The position numbers were made by a program, and so were the translations under genes. Shown piece after piece: positions 12,666-25,913 of a DNA stretch of 64,000 nt. The notes beneath the pieces are model-generated. The model made no database searches and was not told the origin of the DNA. It worked only from the letters and a program-made list of their open reading frames with translations. Location of the stretch: the NCBI RefSeq assembly GCF_036373705.1, contig NC_089851.1:21451970-21515969 (forward strand), written 5' to 3'. How positions within the stretch are numbered: the stretch's first letter is position 1; each line of letters starts with the position of its first letter. Origin of the DNA: Amia ocellicauda. Lineage: Eukaryota; Chordata; Actinopteri; Amiiformes; Amiidae.

Positions 12666-15600
12666 TAACAGTTCTTTTTTAGTTTTTCCTTTGTTCTTTC
12701 TATATTTCCATTGTATTAATTAATGTATTAATCAGGAGTGGTAACAACATTTTGATGCACACAGCCCCCTGCTGAGGTAGCTGAAATGTGGGCAGATCTT
12801 ACAGCCAGACGATATTAGAGGCTTCATTGTTTACTGTTTGTTTCAGGTCATTTTGTTTGACTAAACGTGAAAGGCAGGGTAAAGCACACAAACACCAGCT
12901 GTCTGTGGAACAAGAATACAGACTAGCTTTCAATGTCATCGCAGATTAGGAAAACATACACCAGACAGGGAAAAGGCTATGCTAGATAATGCATCAATTT
13001 TGTCAATCACCCCAAAATAACTTCTTAAAATATATAGGTCATTAAAGAAAAGATCACAGAGGATGTTTTGAAGTAGCTTTAGAGGAATTAATTTAGTATA
13101 ATATTCTCAGTACAGTTTGTTGGGAAATTTAACTCTTCCCTAAGACTATCCCAAATAAACCCTATATAGCACTAATAAGACAGTCGGAGAATCAATGTAA
13201 AACACAGAAGAAATTGGGTGGGGAAAGATTTTATCCTGTATGTTTTTTTTTAACATGTAACCCGTCAGGACAGTCATTGTAAATATAATCAGCGTGTGAA
13301 TATGCAAGATATCAAACCTCTGCAGAATATGAGATGTTTAAGGCTTCTGCTCCAATAGATAATCGTATTGATATGTATGCTGACAGACCATTTATGTTTG
13401 ACGTGAAAAGCAATGCATACTCAAGCTCAAGCTTTAAAAGAAGTCTTATAAAGAAATAATTGCTCAGCCTAGTGAAAATAAAAGCCTTACCTATTTATGG
13501 GTGTTTGAAGAATTATCTGTCTGCCTAATGTGCACTTCATATGTGAGTTCATTTTCCAAGGATCCAGCTCTCTTGTTCCATGTTAAACTAGACTTGAAGT
13601 GTTAACCTTGTGACCTAATCATGAACTTCCTAGAACAGCCAGTCACAATTAAGTCACAACAATGTGAGACTCTGCAGGTTAAAACACTGAGAAAACTAAG
13701 TGTCTCTCCTCTTGAATTGTTTAAGTAACAATAGAGGACAATTAGGTGTAAAAAAAAAATCTCTTGCTGTTATGTTTAATGTATTTGTCACGGGCGGGGC
13801 ATGATGGGCAGTTAGGCATTTAATTAATTACCTTTAACTGATTTATTATGATTTATTTCACTTATTAATTAGATGTGTGCACTTCTTTCTAATCATGGTT
13901 AGAAAAGTGTGTTCTTTTACTTCCTTATATTGTTTTACTTTTCTTTTGGTTTATTTGTTTATTTATTGGTTGATTGCTTTATTGCTATTATTGCCAAGTG
14001 CACGCCACTGGTTGCATTCTCACCTGGACTTACTCGGTGATTGGGGATGGGGATGGGGAGCTCCTAAACACCATGTAGGTGGTGACATAGACATTTGTGT
14101 AATTTTGACAGTAGCAATATCTAATCACATTCATACAAACTGACTTTGGTAATTAATTCAGTCTCTTAGTTAGATATGCATTTTTGTGTTGGTGGCATAT
14201 GGAATTGAAAGTTTGTCTAAGGATTATTGAACATTTAAGCATATGACACTAGGAAGTATTTATAAAGAAACCATGGAGCATATTATGAAAATAACAACAA
14301 TTGTTTTAATCTAGTAATTTGAATGGTTATTGTTTCTGTTATATCATTACATTTCTTTGCAGTTAAATACTTTTTGTGTCCTTTCCGATCTAAAGCTTGT
14401 CTGAAGCCATCCTGACTTAATTAGGCTGATATGTATTGCTAGTAGTTGCATTCGTGAACTTCCTATTAAATCCCAGCTGTTGTAACTAGAGGATCAGGGA
14501 CAACCCCATCATTCTTTATTAGGGTTTGCAAATGTTGACATTTATTTCTGTCCTCTCTACCCAACTTTACATTTGTAAGTGCAATTACTGTCACTTATTT
14601 GAAACAGGCTGTGTTATTTATGAGTAAATAAGATCAACTATTTTGTCAGAATGCTGTCATTAAAGCAAAACATGTTTATTAATCTGGAGATGTTAATATG
14701 ACAAATTAAGATTGATAAGTAAAACAAATGCAGGAACAGTAATGCATTCTGAAGCACAGCACTGACAATGTGAACTGCTGCCACAAAGCATTACACTTGT
14801 TGGAGTGATTACATTGGTGAGTTTTCCCTTATTGTGCAAAGAAGAGATTAACTGAAATCAATATTGCTGTAGTGTAAATTGTCTAATTTTGGTAGCACGA
14901 GACAATTGGAAGGAATAAACCAAATGTTGGCATCCTTGTTGCTCTATTATATTTTCCTAAATGAACAAACCTATGTATTTTAATATATAGTAGATGTATG
15001 CTTCTTATATTATAATTTTACATTTTGTTTTTGTACGTTTAAAATGTATATTCCATACATACATAAATATATATTTTTAGTATATGACAAATATAAGGAT
15101 CATACATCAACTACCATGTATACAATGTTTGTTCCATAAGGGATACAGCATCATCTGCACCTGTTCTTATCTTATGTTGTTCTCCCCCAACCCCTGTAAC
15201 CACCATGCAGAGCATCCCCTCCCCATTGGGGGCGGCTGGATTATCTTCGCCTTCCCATCCTCTTCCAGCCAAGCTGCTGCTCAGCAAGAGTCCCAGCATC
15301 AAAGAGCATAGACCCAGTCTCCCAAAGAAAGACAAGTGAGGCCAAGCAGAGCTATGACTTTATTTTTTTCCCCATCTGCAGCTAACCACCTAATTCAGTT
15401 GGTTCGATAAAGATTTTCTGCCTGTGCCTCTTTGAAGATATTGATATGTACACTAGATACTAGAAGGTGTTGGAAACATCCAAACATTGTTGTTTTATTC
15501 TCTGGGCTCTCAGTGAACAAAGGAGGTTCGGTTATTAACCTCTGATTACTCTTTTGAGCTCAATGACTATCATGCAGACATTCTGGCTCTGTTTGCGATG

Positions 15601-18600
15601 CATATTTGGTTGTAATAATAGGCTGTGGGAAGGTCGTGCAGCCTAGTCTGATGGCTTCGACCAGAGATCTAACAATAAACCTTTGTGGGATTTGGCCTGA
15701 ATAGAATTGATTTGATCCAAGTATAATATTATGGATTTCTTATTATGAAAACATTGCATTAGTACAACATCACTGTCATGGACCAAAGGCTTTCTTGCAC
15801 GCACTAGGAGATTAGTGTCTTCTTGGATCTATTACTCTATCTTTATTCATTTTTTCTTCTGATTTAAATATGGTCACTGCACTATTTCAAATGAGTGTAA
15901 CACAAATATAAGAACCCCCAACAGAAACGTTATATAGAGCCACTAAATTGTATTTGTGTGTGTGTGAGAGTGTGTGTAAGCATTTTGTAACCTGTTCTTA
16001 CCTATGGATTAATCCTCATTACCAATAGAGCATAGATGTATATATGAAATCAGACATTTTGTTGCAAAGGTCACGGTGAGCGAGATAGTGATGTGGAGAC
16101 CCTCTCACTGCTCCACTCATCAGCCACATTACATCAGCTTCTGGGAATCGTGTCTTCACGATTCTCTTTAATATGATGAGATTTCATGTGGAAATTAAAT
16201 CAGCACAACAGTGAGTACTGATGAGGAAACAATTAGCCTTGGACTTTCATATAATCGCTTTATCTGATCTGTTAGATGTTTTAATCTCAATGCCACTGTT
16301 GCACACATACTTGACTTTTCTCTCATTTATAGGTGAAGGTCTTTCACTTGCTGAATACAGAGGGAATCGTATCCAGTCTACGTCCTTGTAGAAATGGCAA
16401 CTGCCTTGCATTGTGCTGCTTGTAGACACAAGAAAATATGCACAACATGCCTAGACTGTGAATACGGTTTCATAATGACAATTTCTTAATTAAGATGGTT
16501 AATTGGGGTTTTTCTCAGGCTGATGGTGAAGGTGTGGTAATTAATAGGCTTGTGAATAATGTGCAGCCACTTTCAGTTCTCCTCTTTGGAGATTCTTGCA
16601 GTAATGTGTCTTTGCACAAATCCATCTGCTGTCCCTTGGCATCTATCTTCATTTCCCATCAGTCAGCATATTGAGCTAGAAGCATTCAGGCTTAACGCCT
16701 CCTTATCCCTTGCTCAATAACGTGCTTAGGAAGCTTCAGCGTTTCATGGAAAGAGGACACAGGTTTGGTGTAAAAATGTACAGTTCTTCATCTGTTATTT
16801 ACCCAGAGAAAAGGGAAATGCCATATTTAAGGCAGGTTTCTGTAGATGTGTTGTGGGCTGTTAAAAAAAGGTTTGCAATAGTGGAGATTGTGCCTTTCAG
16901 TGCGGTCTGCTTTTCATGGCTTTGTCAGGTTTGCATTAGAATGGACGTACTCAAAGCATTCCCTATCAATCAGATGTTTTTGTGTCTGCCCATGTTCTGC
17001 TAAACCCAGCTGGACTCACTCCAACCTGGTATCCAAGCTATGTCATAATAAAGCAATTCCTGCAGGGAATATAAGGTTGCTGCCTCAGCCTTGGTTCCTT
17101 TAGTGGGGGACAAAAGTTATCGTTTGAGGGTACATCTGGGCAGTAGCTGTTTCAGGACTGAGGTGGAGACAGTTCAAGTGGATTATTTCACATATATAAA
17201 CACACTGCAAGTTGTGGTATGACATTTCTTGACAAATCTATGTTTCTGAATGGGAGAATCCAATTGATTATGGCTTTTGTACCCCTACGGGCAAAATGGT
17301 TGTGGCTGCAACCTTATAGTTTCTAAATTACAATACAACCTCTGTTTTGAAACTGCTCTCTTTTCCACTTGCCTGGGATTTCATCTATTTTCACAGTCTC
17401 TAGAGGAGCTTCAGTTTTCTGTGAGGAATAGAAATTGACTGGTTTAGCTTTCCTAAACAGTGCTAATAGGTTAAATGGAGAAACATCACATGCAACATGT
17501 AAATGTTAGTTCTTTAAAAAACATGAATCTTATGGCTATCAAGTTTTGTTCAGCAAAAAGAATAACTAACATGAAATTACAGATCATATAAGATGTATTT
17601 ATTTTGCCTACATCCCATTATTATATATACATATTCATTGCAAATTACCCATGTAAAACTGTTAATTAATCTCTGTAGCCACTTCTGTCCGAGTGTATTC
17701 GTCATTTTATTCACTACAGACATTTTCAGATGCAAAGCTCTGTTTATTCATTGGTTAATAAGTTGCAGATTCCTCACACATTTTAAAACATTATCTTTGA
17801 CAAACGACATGAATGAGGATGTTGTTTCGGAATTAAAATGGAATACCCAATGGCATCTTCTAAAAGAAATTAGGTTACATTCATTTTTCCATAGTGGCCT
17901 AATGCATTGTACAAGACAAGTCCCTTCATTCTTCTCTTCACCCACTCGACACCAGTAAAATACCACATCGAACATTGGGCCCACTCAGTTTCACATTCTG
18001 TGACTGGAAAGACACAAATATTACGCATAATGAACAGCCTATGTCAGAGGATATATAACTAGTTATCCTTGCTGATAAATATCAGTATGAATTTGTGTTT
18101 GAAGGATGGCTTGGTGAACAATCTTTGCTGAATATCTTCTCTAAATTGCAATTCATTCAAATGTTTCAACTTGGTAGAAAGCACTGCTCAGAACACTGTT
18201 GAAATGTTAAATTGAATTGACTTAATTATTTGTGTTTCAGGAAAGCACTTCCTCAGTATAAAGATTAGTACTAATCTATGTAATATGCTACAGAACTACG
18301 TCGGGTTGGGTATTCTAATTTAAGAATTCTTATTAGAATTTTCGGATTGTCAATAATTAAATATGTTTACATTTACTGAGGGGAAAATGCTGTCATTATC
18401 ATTGTAGTATTGCAGTATTTGACATGGTTCCCAAGACCTCAGCAATACGCAACCCTAAATCACATCAACATAAATCAGGAAACGATGGAGAGGTAGAGGT
18501 GATAAATGTATAAGGAACAGCCATTTAAAAAGGAAGGAGAATAGTAGTCTACAGATTCGCTTGCACAGGATAACAAGATCAGGAGAGTATCAAGATGATT

Positions 18601-19449
18601 TTGTTTAGTCTTTTCAACATACAACATAATTTTTGTATTGTATTCACCACATTTTAAAAACTGCATTGCTCATTGTATGGTTCAGCACACATCAATCTTT
18701 CACCTGTTCGTTAATTGGTCTTGAACAAGAAGCATAGCAAATAAAGAGACCATGCATTGGATTTGTTTTTGTCTCTTAGTTTGTTCACCATTCATCACTG
18801 CCTGGGCCCTTTCTATGCTTGTGAAATACAACTTGTATGGCAGCTTTGTCCATATGTCTTTTGATTAAATAACCTGCCTTAAGGAGTCCAGTGCCTAGAC
18901 AGATAAATAATGTTTAATTACTGATTAAGCTGTACTGGCAGTTACACATTAACTTATTGACATTACATTTCAAACCCCGTATAATAATTTAAACATGGAA
19001 CTAAAGGATCAAGCACCAGTTAGGTTAAAAGGGCACTTTTGAAATATGCTAACAGTATCTTAACTATAAATAATCACTTTCCATTTCTCTTCCACCTTAA
19101 TTACACATCGTAAACACAAGTTTTTGCACAGCTTTTTTAAATATAGTGGAAGTAATTTTTTACTCCTTCTGTTTATTCTTTTTGTAAACTGTCAAGCATT
19201 ATTATTTAAAAATGTCTTTAGGTGATTCAAATACATTTTTCCATAGATTTTGACAGTCTGTGTTAATGCCCTAGGAAAACATAATTAATTCTGGCAACAG
19301 TGGTGGTAAAAAGCTCACAATAGCCATATCTATGCCAGGTCACATTTCCTCACACATTGTCGATATTATTTATTTAGCTTCCCTAATCTTCTATGTGGAT
19401 TAAAAAAAAAAAAGAAAACTAACTATCCACTGAGATTGTCCCTGATTTT

Positions 19450-19675
19450 ACTGTTCATCGGCCTTGCATTCTGCTCAGAGATAAAATATTCTAGTCTGCA
19501 TAGTCTATATATGACCTTAAAATATATGAACATTGTATACTTTTATACTTATCTGTAAACATACTGTTCATCGGCCTTGCATTCTGCTCAGAGATAAAAT
19601 ATTCTAGTCTGCATATTCTATATATGACCTTAAAATATATGAACATTGTATACTTTTATACTTATCTGTAAACAT
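19450..19675. repeat. Recent 113-bp tandem duplication
   Basis: 19450-19562 and 19563-19675 are the same 113 bases with one visible mismatch (GCATAGTC against GCATATTC). There is no coding content. Confidence 0.9.
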
Positions 19676-20810
19676 TTATAAGGGCAAACATTTTAAAGAA
19701 AAAATAAAAATAAACAAATGCATACATTGAAAATATTAAGTAATATGGGTTTGGTGAAAATATAATGATATAAATTGTCAATTATTTTTGGAAATTCCAT
19801 TCTGTTCCCCAGTCTAGATTCTGGAAAATGTCTGCCCATAAAAAATTCTGGTATCAAATTCTGTTATTTTTGTTTAACCTCATATGATCTTGATCTCCAG
19901 TAAATAGTACTGATGAGGTTGATGCAGTTCTTTACAAATACATTGCATCTTTATGACATTCAAAGCAAATGTGTATAGAATTAACTAATGTATTTTATGC
20001 ATTATAACATCCTGTACTGGAAATTTGAATTACCACTGACTACTTGTAAATGGCTCATGGTATTGGATTCTGTTTTGAACCCTAGTTGTTGGTTTGGTTG
20101 ACATTGTAAGGTGTTTCTTTTATTAAACATGAATAAACTGATGTCCTTGATGGACTTATTTTGGAGTTCCAGTTGGAATAAAGTTGCTTGCTTCAGGTGC
20201 TCAAGATCTGGAGCTTTATGGATGTCATTTCAGATTGTTAAACCCTGTCAGGAATTTGTTGTCTATGTCATTCTTCAGTCTGTTCTGAATGATTAATCTG
20301 CTTTTCCCTGATGTTGCTTCCTTAGTAGTAAAACAATTCCACTTTTAAACTCTGTCATTCATCTCCATTGCTCGATTCTTCTCAATTTCACATGGTCAAG
20401 TTTCAAAGTGCCTGGAAGTGTCCTACTAACGTCCTGTGAAGTCTAGTTCACTCATTCGGGTACTCTTAGCCTCCTCTGCCTTCACACATCTGGCTACCTT
20501 GGTTGGCAGCAATCCAGCCAACTGGATCATTAAACAAAGGGCAAACTGCCTGTTTTGTTGACAACCCTATGTGTTTCCAGCAGTGAAATTAATCAAAAGT
20601 GAGACAACAAATGGATCCTGCCGGGCTTGAGGGCCTTTTTCCATCGATCACATCCCTCTGCGATGATGGGGGGGGGGAGGGACACCTGCACCTCACATAA
20701 AGTTGAATATTATGCAAAATACAACCTCATTATTTTTTGCAAAGACCATTTTGTAGAGTGAATTACAATATAGAGACATACAGTAGATAATATAGAGAAA
20801 TACAGCATTA

Positions 20811-20942
<132 letters not shown>

Positions 20943-22225
20943 ATTCTGTTAAAAAGCTATGAAATTGAAATACTGGTGGTCTGGAAAAGAGCAAGCAAAC
21001 AATTGTATCTTCAAGGCTTCCCATTGTATCATTCAGGAAAATGGTAACCAAACACTTTCCTTGATGAGAAAATGCAAATAGAAGCAACTGAACAGTTACA
21101 CAAAGCCCGCTTCTTCAACATGAAACACAACTCTTTCTCTGGTGCAGTTTGTAGTGTAAATATAACCCTGCCAAACCTGGGATTATCTCCATGGAAACAA
21201 TACTGCAATATTTTGTATTTATCAGAATTATAAGGGTAAAATCTGATCAGTTTAAATTTAAGATGTAAACGTGGTGCAATAAAACATAAAACTCAAAGCT
21301 AAACATAAATGTGGTAGTCTGTTTTTGCAGGATTAAATAATTTGAACTTTGTTTTCAATTATTATTATAAATGCTTTATTTGTTATACAATGTTTTGTTG
21401 GTTTCTGGCATTTTCATATTGATTTATTTTCCTATGAACTTGGCTGTTTCAAGTATGTTTAATGCTTACAATTTAAAAATAATCTTTGCTTTGATTAATT
21501 GAACTACAATAAGTAGAATTCAAAGGCAGTACATGCATGTAGATACTGGTTGATTAATTCAATGAAAATATCAATTAATTTCATACTCTGCCAATAATTT
21601 AGAGCTTGTTCTAGTATGCATTTCAGAGAAAGGTGAATAGAGCTATACCTGCGACATCAAGCGTGACGTCATGTGTAGTCCAGTTTGGTAGGTAATATAA
21701 AATGTAGTCAACAGAGGATTAATATAGCAATGTATTGAACCACTTCAGCCTGGACCACAGACTTCAAAGTATCAACAATATAAACTCAAGGGATTACTTC
21801 AAATTAGGGCTGTGCGATATGACGATATATATCGTATGACAATAGAAAAACGTCTATCGTTTCATATTATGCTATATCGTTTAAATCGTGGTGTCGCAAA
21901 TTGCAATCTTTACGGCAATATTTTTCGTCATTAGGACGCTTTGCGTTCTTCGCAGTTCTTCCACACGTGCTGGATGCGGCATGAAATGAGCGTCAGAAAC
22001 AGACAGACATGAGACCCGACACACAATAACACACAACCAAGAGATGCTTTAATGCGCAGGCGCACACGCTGCGCCCCGCTCTCGTCTCGTCGCCCCGCTA
22101 ATTTAGATGATATCATTTGTATAAAATTAATAAACGTTTGTTTGCATTTTAATGAATTGGAAAGCAATGCAAATACATGCAGAAAGTATAATTTTATTTT
22201 TATTAAGATGGTGAAGTGGTTCAAC

Positions 22226-22229
22226 AGTT

Positions 22230-22275
<46 letters not shown>
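22226..22275. repeat. (TTA)n microsatellite inside the hAT element
   Basis: About sixteen ATT units without interruption. Confidence 0.9.
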
Positions 22276-22276
<1 letters not shown>

Positions 22277-22703
22277 ACTATTTTGTATTAACAACGTGCT
22301 GTATTTGTAAGTAGAATCGAGACGCGACAGTCACAGGAGAAATGTCTGTCCAGCAGATGTTAATGCGCCGCTATAGACCCGGCTGTGGTGAATCTGCCTG
22401 AATCTGGACCTTTACTGCGCATGTGCTGCGTGATCACTATTACTGGTGTTACTGTTGTTATGTGACAGTAAATCATACTGTGTATATTTGTGCTCTGATG
22501 AAGAGAAGTCGAAACGCATAAGCATTATGATGTTCACTTTTTCTCTAATAAATAATTTTTGAGACATCGTTGAATATGGACTGTTTTTAGACGGGAGCTG
22601 CTGTACCATCCTAATATAATACGGATAATTGTTCTATATAAAATCCCTGGGATAAGGCATTTAAGATTTATTAAAAGTATTGTAATGCCAGCTATTTTTA
22701 AAC

Positions 22704-22704
<1 letters not shown>

Positions 22705-22758
<54 letters not shown>
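22705..22758. repeat. (TA)n microsatellite abutting Tc1-type copy 1
   Basis: About 27 TA units running straight into the transposon's left terminal repeat. Confidence 0.95.
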
Positions 22759-22761
<3 letters not shown>

Positions 22762-23963
22762 TCACCTAAAGGATTATTAGGAACACCTGTTCAATTTCTC
22801 ATTAATGCAATTATCTAACCAACCAATCACATGGCAGTTGCTTCAATGCATTTAGGGGTGTGGTCCTGGTCAAGACAATCTCCTGAACTCCAAACTGAAT
22901 GTCTGAATGGGAAAGAAAGGTGATTTAAGCAATTTTGAGCGTGGCATGGTTGTTGGTGCCAGACGGGCCGGTCTGAGTATTTCACAATCTGCTCAGTTAC
23001 TGGGATTTTCATGCACAACCATTTCTAGGGTTTACAAAGAATGGTGTGAAAAGGGAAAAACATCCAGTATGCGGCAGTCCTGTGGGCGAAAATGCCTTGT
23101 TGATGCTAGAGGTCAGAGGAGAATGGGCCGACTGATTCAAGCTGATAGAAGAGCAACTTTGACTGAAATAACCACTCGTTACAACCGAGGTATGCAGCAA
23201 AGCATTTGTGAAGCCACAACACGTACAACCTTGAGGCGGATGGGCTACAACAGCAGAAGACCCCACCGGGTACCACTCATCTCCACTACAAATAGGAAAA
23301 AGAGGCTACAATTTGCACAAGCTCACCAAAATTGGACAGTTGAAGACTGGAAAAATGTTGCCTGGTCTGATGAGTCTCGATTTCTGTTGAGACATTCAGA
23401 TGGTAGAGTCAGAATGAGAACATGGATCCATCATGCCTTGTTACCACTGTGCAGGCTGCTGGTGGAGGTGTAATGGTGTGGGGGATGTTTTCTTGGCACA
23501 CTTTAGGCCCCTTAGTGCCAATTGGGCATCGTTTAAATGCCACGGCCTACCTGAGCATTGTTTCTGACCATGTCCATCCCTTTATGACCACCATGTACCC
23601 ATCCTCTGATGGCTACTTCCAGCAGGATAATGCACCATGTCACAAAGGTCGAATCATTTCAAATTGGTTTCTTGAACATGACAATGAGTTCACTGTACTA
23701 AACTGGCCCCCACAGTCTCCAGATCTCAACCCAATAGAGCATCTTTGGGATGTGGTGGAACGGGAGCTTCGTGCCCTGGATGTGCATCCCACAAATCTCC
23801 ATCAACTGCAAGATGCTATCCTATCAATATGGGCCAACATTTCTAAAGAATGCTTTCAGCACCTTGTTGAATCAATGCCACGTAGAATTAAGGCAGTTCT
23901 GAAGGCGAAAGGGGGTCAAACACAGTATTAGTATGGTGTTCCTAATAATCCTTTAGGTGAGTG
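22759..23963 (+). mobile_element. Tc1/mariner DD36E transposon, copy 1 (frameshifted)
   Basis: Terminal inverted repeats begin CACTCACCTAAAGGATTATT and are flanked by TA. The transposase reading starts at 22907 and is the same protein as copy 2 as far as GRVR. There 16 bases are missing between two CAGAAT repeats (about 23410), and the frame shifts. The rest resumes at 23422-23931 in another frame and includes FQQDNAPCH and PDLNPIEHLW. All three acidic residues are still encoded, but in two frames, so this copy cannot make transposase. It sits in the TA repeat of the hAT element. Confidence 0.95.
22907..23931 (+). pseudogene. Tc1/mariner DD36E transposase, broken by a 16-bp deletion
   Basis: The N-terminal part (22907 to about 23410) carries the paired-like DNA-binding region and the first catalytic Asp (WSDESRF). 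The C-terminal part (about 23422-23931) carries the second Asp (QQDN) and the Glu (PIEHLW). The two parts are in different frames because 16 bases were lost between direct CAGAAT repeats. The intact sibling at 33494-34534 shows the missing segment. Confidence 0.93.
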
Positions 23964-24239
23964 TATATATCCCATAACAACATAACACACTTGCACTGTA
24001 ATGTGTTGCATTCTGCATATATTTACCATGACAGCCTGCATGTAGTATTTGTTAGTTTTGCTTATTGGAGGATTAACGAAATACTTGTAGTTTGAATGTC
24101 TTTGGTCTTATTTTGTGGCTTGATTGGATAAAAAAAAGAAAGAGATATATACCGTGTATCGCCCAAACTTCTAAAAATATCGAGATATTATTTTTAAGTC
24201 ATATCGCCCAGCCCTACTTCAAATATCCAAGAGTTAAGC

Positions 24240-24775
24240 TTACCAATGCATCAGTAGACCAGAGTATATTTATATATATACATCAATCATATTTGCAAAA
24301 AAAACAAGCTTCAAGAACTCTCAGATGTGGGCAAGAAAATTGGATTAAAAATGTATTTGCGTACCGATCTGCCTGAAGAGAAAAGTATTTGATCAATGAA
24401 TACTACCAGTGCTCACTTATAGCTCTGAAAACTGGTCAATAAATGCAATCATATTACAGAAACTGCAGACAACACAAAGACGCATGGAAAGATATATGCT
24501 TGGGATAACAAGAAGAGATAGAAAACCAAATGGATCCAAGAACAAAAATATGTGACATCACTGAAAGAGTAAAAATGGCACAGAAGAACTGATCAAAGAT
24601 GGATAGAGAAAGCTATCTAATGGATCCCAAGAGATGAAAAAATAGAGAAAATGGGAAGATGATACAATAAACGTTGCTAGCGTGACCTGGAAAAGGGAAA
24701 CTATAGATTGAAGCAAGAGGAAACATCTTGGGGAAGCCCTCATCCAGCAGTGGGTCGATTAAGGCTAATGATAAT
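24240..24775 (+). mobile_element. Decayed 3' end of an RTE-like LINE
   Basis: Broken reading frames encode the C-terminal end typical of RTE-type reverse transcriptases. In order these are CLKRKVFDQ, the LTYSSENWS region, QRRMERYMLGITRRDRKPN (about 24470-24530), WIQEQK and GEALIQQWVD with a stop near 24762. Frameshifts and stops are common. The motif order fits RTE elements; the clade is assigned from memory of the family. Confidence 0.65.
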
Positions 24776-24779
24776 ATAA

Positions 24780-24982
24780 AAGTTAAAAGACTGAGAAGCA
24801 AAGTTGACCATATTTGCTATTACTCTGATGTCTGTGATGTTTCATCTAAATTCCTTTTGTGCTTTTCATTCTCCCACCCACTATGTGTTTATGTAACTAC
24901 TGTGTGAAACTGGAAGCTAGCCATCTTCAACTGGACAACAATATTTTTTCCCCCAAATAGCTTTGTGTCTCTCTCTCTCTCA

Positions 24983-25033
<51 letters not shown>

Positions 25034-25750
25034 GGTTACTAGGCTTCAGCTCTTGAGGTTAAAAGGTGTTACTTTCAATGTTTTATTTAAATTCACTTAT
25101 TTCTTTCAGGATGTATTTAAAATGCCTTGTAATTAATGTATGTGTAGCATTTTTATACTTCCCCTTTTGAAATACTGAGAAAAATATCTATGGCTAAACT
25201 GTTCCAGTATTTACCGCTGCATGTAAGGAGTCATTTTATCAAGTAGCACTTTCAAGCATTTAGTGAAAGATCAATTGCTACAAATCCATATGCCAATTAA
25301 ACAATTATAAAATGCACATTCTTAGCTGCTGTGTCCATTTATTTTTGTAAGGCATTACTAACAATGAATTGAACTGAATCAGTCATTTCCAACCTATCTA
25401 ATGAGGGAGGGAGAGAGACCAGCAAACTAACAATGCATGCAATAAATATCCAATATAATTAATTATAATCCTACATTAATTCTTCATTCTAAACTTACTT
25501 TAATGCATTGCAATATTATTATTTACTTTTGAAGAAGAAATTGTATATTGACCTCATCATACAACTTATATAGGTGGCAGCATATGTGTTGAAATGTGAC
25601 TCTTATTAAGAAAGAGTATCCGGAAACAAACTTCTAGGATGCTACACAATATATAGGTCCCCCATCCAACTGTGATCTTATACACCAGCAGGGGAAACAA
25701 GCTGAAACAAGTGACTCTGCAGATCCAAAAAAAGACTGAACTCAAGCCTT
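24780..25750. other. Intergenic, nothing recognised apart from one microsatellite
   Basis: AT-rich sequence between the RTE tail and the 3' end of the C8orf89 orthologue. No open frame of interest on either strand. Confidence 0.5.
24969..25030. repeat. (CT)n(TA)n microsatellite
   Basis: CTCTCTCTCT followed by about 22 TA units. Confidence 0.9.
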
Positions 25751-25751
25751 T

Positions 25752-25757
25752 TTTATT
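25752..25757 (-). terminator. Candidate polyadenylation signal for the C8orf89 orthologue
   Basis: AATAAA on the minus strand about 160 bases after the stop codon. A second AATAAA (25913-25918) overlaps the stop codon itself. Confidence 0.45.
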
Positions 25758-25913
25758 TGTGATTCCTGGTCAGTAAAAAAAACAAAACAGAGTTGGCTTC
25801 AATTTACTGTATACAAAAAATTTAACATGAATGCATCTGTGAAGATGTCAATTCAACTTTTGTTTCAAAAGCATTTCTAAGATGCTTTTTCAACACTTAG
25901 ACACAGCACCAGT

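Larger units (their letters stand above)
21805..24216. mobile_element. hAT-type DNA transposon, non-autonomous, carrying a nested Tc1-type element
   Basis: The left end is TAGGGCTGTGCGATATGAC. The right end is the inverted repeat GTCATATCGCCCAGCCCTA with one mismatch. Both are flanked by the 8-bp direct repeat CTTCAAAT (21797-21804 and 24217-24224). An 8-bp target duplication with ends starting TAGGG fits the hAT superfamily. After removing the nested transposon at 22759-23963 about 1.2 kb remains. That part holds an ATT microsatellite (22226-22275) and a TA microsatellite, but no transposase. The nesting shows the hAT element is older than the Tc1-type insertion. Confidence 0.85.
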
